Shown here: positions 59,786-64,000 of the stretch, piece by piece
Position numbering within the stretch: the stretch's first letter is position 1
Layout: every line of letters starts with the position of its first letter
NCBI GenBank assembly: GCA_964405685.1
Contig: CAYOOP010000008.1
Coordinates: forward strand, 1 to 64,000
Direction: 5' to 3'
Length of the DNA stretch: 64,000 nt
From: CAYOOP01 sp964405685
GTDB lineage: Bacteria; Pseudomonadota; Alphaproteobacteria; Rickettsiales; SXRF01
Notes under the pieces: model-generated
Databases searched by the model: none
Told to the model about the DNA's origin: nothing
What the model saw: only the letters and a program-made list of their open reading frames with translations
Program-made: the position numbers and the translations under genes

Positions 59786-59801
59786 AATGGTGGAGGCTAC
59801 A
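59786..59801 (+). repeat. right attachment repeat (attR) inside tRNA-Ala
   Basis: AATGGTGGAGGCTACA equals the left repeat at 44962-44977. It covers the CCA end, the discriminator and the acceptor stem 3' strand of the tRNA-Ala gene, a classic integrase target. Confidence 0.88.
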
Positions 59802-59863
59802 GGAATCGAACCTGCGACATTCTGCTTGCAAAGCAGATGCTCTACCAACTGAGCTAAGCCCCC
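59788..59863 (-). tRNA. tRNA-Ala (TGC)
   Basis: The reverse complement gives a 76-nt cloverleaf starting GGGGGCTTAGCTC and ending TAGCCTCC-A-CCA, with GGTTCGATTCC in the T arm and a seven-base anticodon loop TTTGCAA, i.e. anticodon TGC. CCA is encoded. The acceptor stem has one G-U pair. The gene is intact and marks the right edge of the island. Confidence 0.96.
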
Positions 59864-59916
59864 ACACCTAAGGTAGGCGGTGGAAAATAATCAAAAATGC
59901 GGACGAGTCAAGCGCT

Positions 59917-59952
59917 ATAGCGGATTAGATCATTTTCGATCTAATCCGCTAT
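59917..59952. repeat. 15-bp perfect stem-loop
   Basis: ATAGCGGATTAGATC (59917-59931) and its perfect complement (59938-59952) flank a 6-nt loop. There is no T-run. It lies between the tRNA-Ala and the lipoprotein gene; a second hairpin, CCTAATGC-GCAA-GCATTAGG, follows at 59998-60017. They may end transcription of the lipoprotein gene or be repeat remnants. Confidence 0.75.
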
Positions 59953-60033
59953 GAAAATCGAGACCAAAAGCCCGATTTTTCGCCGCGAAGCGAGCGTCCT
60001 AATGCGCAAGCATTAGGTCAGCCAATAAAAAAG

Positions 60034-60342
60034 TTAGCGGAAGAAGGTGTCCGAGTCGGATTTCATGGCCGCGTAGGAGAAGCGGCAATAGGAAAAGCCT
60101 TCGTTCCAACCGCGCTTATATTGGTCGTTCTCGGCCATTTCGGCGCGGCGTTTAAAGCCTAAAGCGAGCTTATAGACGGGCCCGGCATCCTCTGCGGAAA
60201 TACCGCTATCGCAGCCGTCTTCCCAGCCGAGCTTGTATTCCGGCGGGCCGGAGGGTGTTACGGCGGAAAGCCACATAGGGCGGCAGGAAGCGAGCGCCAC
60301 ACTCAGGGCCAGGCAGCACACTCCAAAAATCACTGAACGCAT
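60034..60342 (-). CDS. lipoprotein of unknown function
   Basis: The 102-aa protein has a lipoprotein signal with the lipobox ALASC (Cys at about residue 20). The mature part carries two related blocks, YKLGWEDGCDSGIS and YKRGWNEGFSYCRF, of Gly-Trp-Glu-x-Gly type, seen in small outer-membrane lipoproteins of alphaproteobacteria. Function unknown. It lies downstream of purL on the same strand. Confidence 0.78.
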   Translation of the reverse strand: MRSVIFGVCCLALSVALASCRPMWLSAVTPSGPPEYKLGWEDGCDSGISAEDAGPVYKLALGFKRRAEMAENDQYKRGWNEGFSYCRFSYAAMKSDSDTFFR

Positions 60343-60403
60343 TGAAAATCCTTGGTTTGAATGGGTCTATCTATACCACAAAACCAAGGCGGAGTCAAAG
60401 CAG

Positions 60404-62602
60404 CTAGCTCATGTATTTAGGCAGCCATTCTTCGTTGGTGCGGCGCAAATCGGCCACGGAGACGCTAAATTGGCCTTTAATATCAAGGTTTTCACCGCCG
60501 GTGGTTCCTAGTATTATGCAAGGAATAGCTGCGATTTTGGCGGCGGATTCGATGGTTTTTGCATCATTCGTTGCCAGCACATAGCGCGCCTGGTCTTCGC
60601 CGAACCAAAAACTGACGTCGCCGGTTTGGGTGATGGTGGCGCCAATGTCGCAGGCCATGCACATTTCGGCGAGGGCGACGAGGAGGCCGCCGTCCGAGAC
60701 GTCGTGGCAGGCAGAAATTTTTCCGCTCTCGATGAGCCCGCGGACGAAATCGCCGTTATGTTTTTCGGCGGCGAGATTAACCGGTGGCGGTGCGCCTTCT
60801 TCGCGTTTTAGAATTTCGCGTTGATAGAGCGATTGGCCGAGGTGACCCTTCGTTTCGCCGATGAGGAGGATGTCCAACCCTGCGTTAGTAAAACCAGCGC
60901 CGACGCGTTTTTCGACATCTTTTAAAATGCCGACGCCGCCGATGGCTGGCGTGGGTTGCACGCTTTTACCTTCGGTATCGTTGTAGAGCGAAACATTGCC
61001 GGAAACGACGGGGTAGTTGAGCACCAAGCACGCTTCACGCATGCCGGCGAGTGCGCCCACGATTTGACCCATGACTTCGGGTTTTTCGGGGTTGCCGAAG
61101 TTGAGGCAGTTGGTGATAGCAAGCGGCGTTGCACCAACAGCGGTCAGGTTCCGCCAACTTTCGGCGACGGCTTGTTTGCCGCCTTCGACGGGGTCTGCTG
61201 CGCAGTAGCGCGGGGTGCAATCGGTCGTAATCGCGAGTGCTTTTTTGGTTCCGTGTACACGCACGACAGCAGAGTCTCCACCGGGACGGGCGATGGTGTC
61301 GTTACCTACCATGTGGTCGTATTGCTCCCAGATCCAACGCTTGCTGGCGAGGTCTGGACTTGCTAACAACGTTAGCAAGTCTGGGATTGGGGATTGGGGA
61401 TTGGGGATTGAAGCGCCCCCTAATCCCCAATCCCGAGTCCCTAATCCCTTTCTAATTTCGTATGGCCGGTCATAGATGGGCGCATCCACTGAAATTGGCG
61501 CAATGGGCATGTCAGCGGCTTTTTCGCCGTGCATGTAAAGTTCGATGCGGCCGGTATCGGTGAGTTCGCCGATCGTGGCACAGTCCAAATCCCACTTTTT
61601 GAAAATGGCTTCGGCGATGTGCGCTTTTTCAGGCGTGATGATTAGCAACATGCGCTCTTGGGATTCGGAGAGCATGATTTCATACGGCGTCATGCCACTC
61701 TCGCGCATCGGCACGTTGTCGAGATCGATGAGAATGCCGAGCCCGCCCTTCCCTGCCATTTCGAGTGAGCTGGAGGTGAGGCCAGCGGCGCCCATATCTT
61801 GAATCGCGACGATTGCATCTGTTGCCATCAACTCCATGCACGCTTCGATCAGGAGTTTTTCGGTAAACGGGTCGCCCACTTGCACGGTCGGGCGTTTTTC
61901 TTCGCTGCCGGCGCTGAATTCGGCGGATGCCATGGTCGCACCGTGAATGCCGTCCCGCCCGGTTTTGGAACCAAGATAGACGACTTTGTTGCCAATGCCT
62001 GCGGCTTTGGAATAGAAAATTTTATCGGTCGGAGCAATGCCGACTGTCATCGCGTTCACTAAAATATTGCCGTTGTAGCTGGGGTGGAACGTGCATTCAC
62101 CGCCGACGGTGGGCACGCCCACGCAATTGCCATACGAGCCGATACCCGCGACAACGCCAGCAACGAGGTGTTTGGTTTTGGGATGATCAGGCGAGCCAAA
62201 ACGCAGCGCGTTCATGTTGGCAATGGGGCGCGCGCCCATGGTGAAGACATCGCGTAAAATGCCGCCGACGCCGGTCGCCGCGCCCTGAAAAGGTTCAATG
62301 AAGGATGGATGGTTGTGCGATTCCATTTTGAAGATTGCCGCCTGGCCATCACCAATATCAATCACGCCCGCGTTTTCACCCGGGCCACAAATGACCCATG
62401 GGGCTTCCGTCGGCAAGTTACGCAAATGTTTGCGGGTGGTTTTGTAGGAGCAGTGCTCGCTCCACATCACCGAGAAAATGCCGAGTTCCACCATGTTCGG
62501 CTCGCGTCCCATGATGCCTAAGATGCGCTGATATTCGTCGGCAGTGAGGCCGTGTTCTTTGACGATTTGGGGGGTGATGGGCGTTTTAGCAGTGGCGGGC
62601 AT
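60404..62602 (-). CDS. purL: phosphoribosylformylglycinamidine synthase subunit PurL
   Basis: PurL is the ATP-dependent catalytic subunit of FGAM synthase (purine pathway, step four), of the short type that works with PurS and PurQ. The ~732-aa protein has SEHCSYKTTRKHL, ESHNHPSFIEPFQGAATGVGG, and the later QDMGAAGLTSSSLEM and TDCTPRYC blocks. Start at 62602 follows AAAGAGAG; frames at 62623 and 62659 are alternatives. Oddity: the linker between its two halves is encoded by repeat DNA at 61356-61450 (residues like DWGLGGASIPNPQSPIP). Confidence 0.95.
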   Translation of the reverse strand: MPATAKTPITPQIVKEHGLTADEYQRILGIMGREPNMVELGIFSVMWSEHCSYKTTRKHLRNLPTEAPWVICGPGENAGVIDIGDGQAAIFKMESHNHPSFIEPFQGAATGVGGILRDVFTMGARPIANMNALRFGSPDHPKTKHLVAGVVAGIGSYGNCVGVPTVGGECTFHPSYNGNILVNAMTVGIAPTDKIFYSKAAGIGNKVVYLGSKTGRDGIHGATMASAEFSAGSEEKRPTVQVGDPFTEKLLIEACMELMATDAIVAIQDMGAAGLTSSSLEMAGKGGLGILIDLDNVPMRESGMTPYEIMLSESQERMLLIITPEKAHIAEAIFKKWDLDCATIGELTDTGRIELYMHGEKAADMPIAPISVDAPIYDRPYEIRKGLGTRDWGLGGASIPNPQSPIPDLLTLLASPDLASKRWIWEQYDHMVGNDTIARPGGDSAVVRVHGTKKALAITTDCTPRYCAADPVEGGKQAVAESWRNLTAVGATPLAITNCLNFGNPEKPEVMGQIVGALAGMREACLVLNYPVVSGNVSLYNDTEGKSVQPTPAIGGVGILKDVEKRVGAGFTNAGLDILLIGETKGHLGQSLYQREILKREEGAPPPVNLAAEKHNGDFVRGLIESGKISACHDVSDGGLLVALAEMCMACDIGATITQTGDVSFWFGEDQARYVLATNDAKTIESAAKIAAIPCIILGTTGGENLDIKGQFSVSVADLRRTNEEWLPKYMS
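61356..61450. repeat. repeat DNA inside the purL linker
   Basis: A perfect hairpin ACTTGCTAAC-AAC-GTTAGCAAGT (61358-61380) stands next to a tandem GGGGATT heptad run (about 61382-61409) that faces its imperfect complement (AATCCCC/CCCTAATCC up to 61448). All of it lies in the purL reading frame, which stays open across it. The segment replaces the normal inter-domain linker of PurL. Confidence 0.85.
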
Positions 62603-62710
62603 GGGGCTCTCTTTGGTTGTCATCGCTGATGACATAGCCCAAGCTCGGCACCTCTTCAAGCAGGAACAATGTTTCTCCCTCTCCCCTTGAGGGAGAGGGG
62701 AAAGAAACGG

Positions 62711-62879
62711 CTAGTGTAGCGTCTCTCGCAGTTCCTCCCCCCGCAGGGGGGAGGTTAGGAGGGGGGCTGACTTGGGAGGAAGATAGGTTGATTCCAATAT
62801 TCTCGCGTGGATGCCCCCTCCCCAACCCTCCCCCTATGGGGGAGGGGGCTGTAAAGTGCTGCACGAGACACTACACTAG
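62711..62879 (-). repeat. 169-bp MITE-like element, copy 2
   Basis: Inverted copy of the element at 27497-27665; by eye one base differs over 169. It lies directly beyond the TAG stop of the FG-GAP gene (62880-62882) with its CTAGTGTAG end facing that gene, the same arrangement as copy 1 relative to the ankyrin-like gene. A further small hairpin (CCCTCTCCC/GGGAGAGGG, 62678-62699) lies beside it. Confidence 0.92.
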
Positions 62880-64000
62880 CTAATATGTGATGGTGCCGGT
62901 ACGCCAACCGCGAGGCTGGCCGTAGAGAATATAGGCACGGCCATCGTTAGCATTATAGGTAGGTCCGCCAAAGACCATATCCAACAAGCCGTCGGCGTTA
63001 AGGTCGCCAAGGACAGGCGACAGGCGGATGGTGCTGTCGGAAGAGGTATATTTCATTAGCGTCGTGCCATTGACGCTATCAAACGGTGTGGTGGTTTCGA
63101 GCGTATAGTTGGCCGCGGCATAGCTCGATTGACCGAAGATGATGTAAGCTTCATCGCTGCCGCCGGTGTAGGTGGGTGCGAAAATATCAGCAAAGCCATT
63201 GTTATCGATATCGCCAACAGCCAGGCTGGAGCCGAATTTAGTTGCCGCCACGCTAGGATCAAACCGCATACCCACGGCACCTGCGTTTAGGAACGTTGCA
63301 TCCAACGTATTAGCAAAGGACAACCAAGCCGTTGTGCCAAACACCACAAATATAGCGCCCGCATTGCTGCTATACGTGGAAGCGCCCATGACTAGATCCG
63401 TATTGCCATCGCCATTGATGTCTCCCACCGCCACGCTACTTCCAAGACCCGTAGAGGCCGCAGGACCATCAAACCGCAAACCCATTATGGGTGCGGATGG
63501 CGCAACGGTGGTGTAATCCGTCAAATCTGCGGCGCTGCGTGTACCGTTTGATGCCGGCACTGTAGACGTTGCCAATGTGTATGCATTACACGCCGTGTCG
63601 TTAGTCTTGCATGTAATTTTAAGCGTCGTGTCGCTCACGCTATAGCTTGCGATCGACAAACTTGCATTCACCGATGCGTTAAGATCCGTATAAAGCTGCG
63701 CAAGCGTGGCTGATAACGAAGCGCCTTTGTTCGTTTGATTTCCGACCGCACCGCTGGCTTTAAAAGTCCAAGTTACGCCGTTGAGCGTAATGGTGCTGTC
63801 ATCAGCCGGTTGGGCTGAGAATGTAATGGTGCCATACGCTTTTACGGGATTTGCTGTGTTATAGGTCGCAATGCTTGCTTCCGTGTAGCTTGCTTGCCAT
63901 TGCTTTCGACCGAATAATACATAAACCGAACCCGTGTTAGACCCGCCATTGTCCGCTGTTGGCGCACCGATCAGCAAATCGCCCTTCCCGTCCGCGTTCG
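62880..64000 (-). CDS. FG-GAP repeat protein, partial
   Basis: The frame is open to the window edge, so the N-terminus is missing. The visible ~373 residues hold four integrin-like FG-GAP units with Ca2+-binding loops (NADGKGDLLIGAP at the edge, DINGDGNTDLVMGA, DIDNNGFADIFAP, DLNADGLLDMVFGG). Between the first and second unit about 105 residues of a different, Thr/Ala/Asn-rich domain are inserted. Such proteins are usually secreted or surface-exposed adhesins. The gene ends at the border of the 169-bp repeat copy 2. Confidence 0.85.
   Translation of the reverse strand, partial: NADGKGDLLIGAPTADNGGSNTGSVYVLFGRKQWQASYTEASIATYNTANPVKAYGTITFSAQPADDSTITLNGVTWTFKASGAVGNQTNKGASLSATLAQLYTDLNASVNASLSIASYSVSDTTLKITCKTNDTACNAYTLATSTVPASNGTRSAADLTDYTTVAPSAPIMGLRFDGPAASTGLGSSVAVGDINGDGNTDLVMGASTYSSNAGAIFVVFGTTAWLSFANTLDATFLNAGAVGMRFDPSVAATKFGSSLAVGDIDNNGFADIFAPTYTGGSDEAYIIFGQSSYAAANYTLETTTPFDSVNGTTLMKYTSSDSTIRLSPVLGDLNADGLLDMVFGGPTYNANDGRAYILYGQPRGWRTGTITY

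Noticed and set aside
62586..62864. Small protein encoded across the 169-bp repeat
   Set aside because: The frame is Pro/Gly-rich because it reads through C/G-run hairpins of the repeat; it has no ribosome site and the same DNA is non-coding at copy 1.

Overview
The window reads as part of an alphaproteobacterial chromosome. The first ~178 bases are the 5' end of a 16S rRNA gene (minus strand) with alphaproteobacterial signature sequence, and the housekeeping genes (uvrC, secA, mreB, leuA, small-type purL, ppk-ppx, UbiK-type protein) fit that class. I cannot name the genus. Base composition looks balanced in the core and visibly more A+T-rich in the right half of a genomic island at 45-59.8 kb.

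Layout. 1-0.7 kb: 16S 5' end, its long leader and a strong rrn promoter. 0.7-5 kb: three unrecognised or membrane-linked genes including an M48-type protease, then mutT and argJ. 5-12 kb: envelope genes (methyltransferase, large polytopic membrane protein, acyltransferase-3/SGNH protein, KefB-type antiporter). 12-20.6 kb: uvrC, a Tat-signal protein, sixA, ppk-ppx and hldD. 20.7-31 kb: UbiK-like protein, YbjN-like protein, an IS630 remnant, a parvulin isomerase, secA, an ankyrin-like gene, leuA and mreB. 31-41 kb: a Fis-type response regulator, corA, queD, and a long minus-strand run RidA-astC-brnT-brnA-astA-astD-astB-pdxH, i.e. the arginine succinyltransferase pathway with a toxin-antitoxin pair embedded in it. 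41-45 kb: an orphan VirB2-like pilin with an Asn-rich secreted protein, then two divergent glycosyltransferase genes.

44,962-59,801 is an integrative genomic island. It is bounded by a 16-bp direct repeat that copies the 3' end of an intact tRNA-Ala(TGC), carries a tyrosine integrase, an AlpA/excisionase-like protein and a P4-like primase/helicase module. Its cargo is a complete quorum-sensing circuit: a LuxR receptor with all canonical signal-binding residues, a LuxI-type acyl-homoserine-lactone synthase, and neighbours (phytanoyl-CoA-dioxygenase-like protein, CapA-like protein, TorF-like porin, thiolase, XRE regulator, several small secreted proteins). I find three related palindromes resembling lux boxes: between phyH and capA (divergent), at the luxR stop/luxI leader, and upstream of a three-gene operon of small proteins. 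This makes the cargo look like one self-contained, mobile quorum regulon, and it is the most interesting system in the window.

59.8-64 kb: tRNA-Ala, stem-loops, a lipoprotein gene, purL and the C-terminal part of an FG-GAP repeat protein. The chromosome is also rich in short palindromic repeats: four intergenic GTCATCCC-type elements, two 169-bp near-identical MITE-like copies each lying at the stop codon of a gene, and repeat-derived insertions kept in frame inside uvrC and purL.
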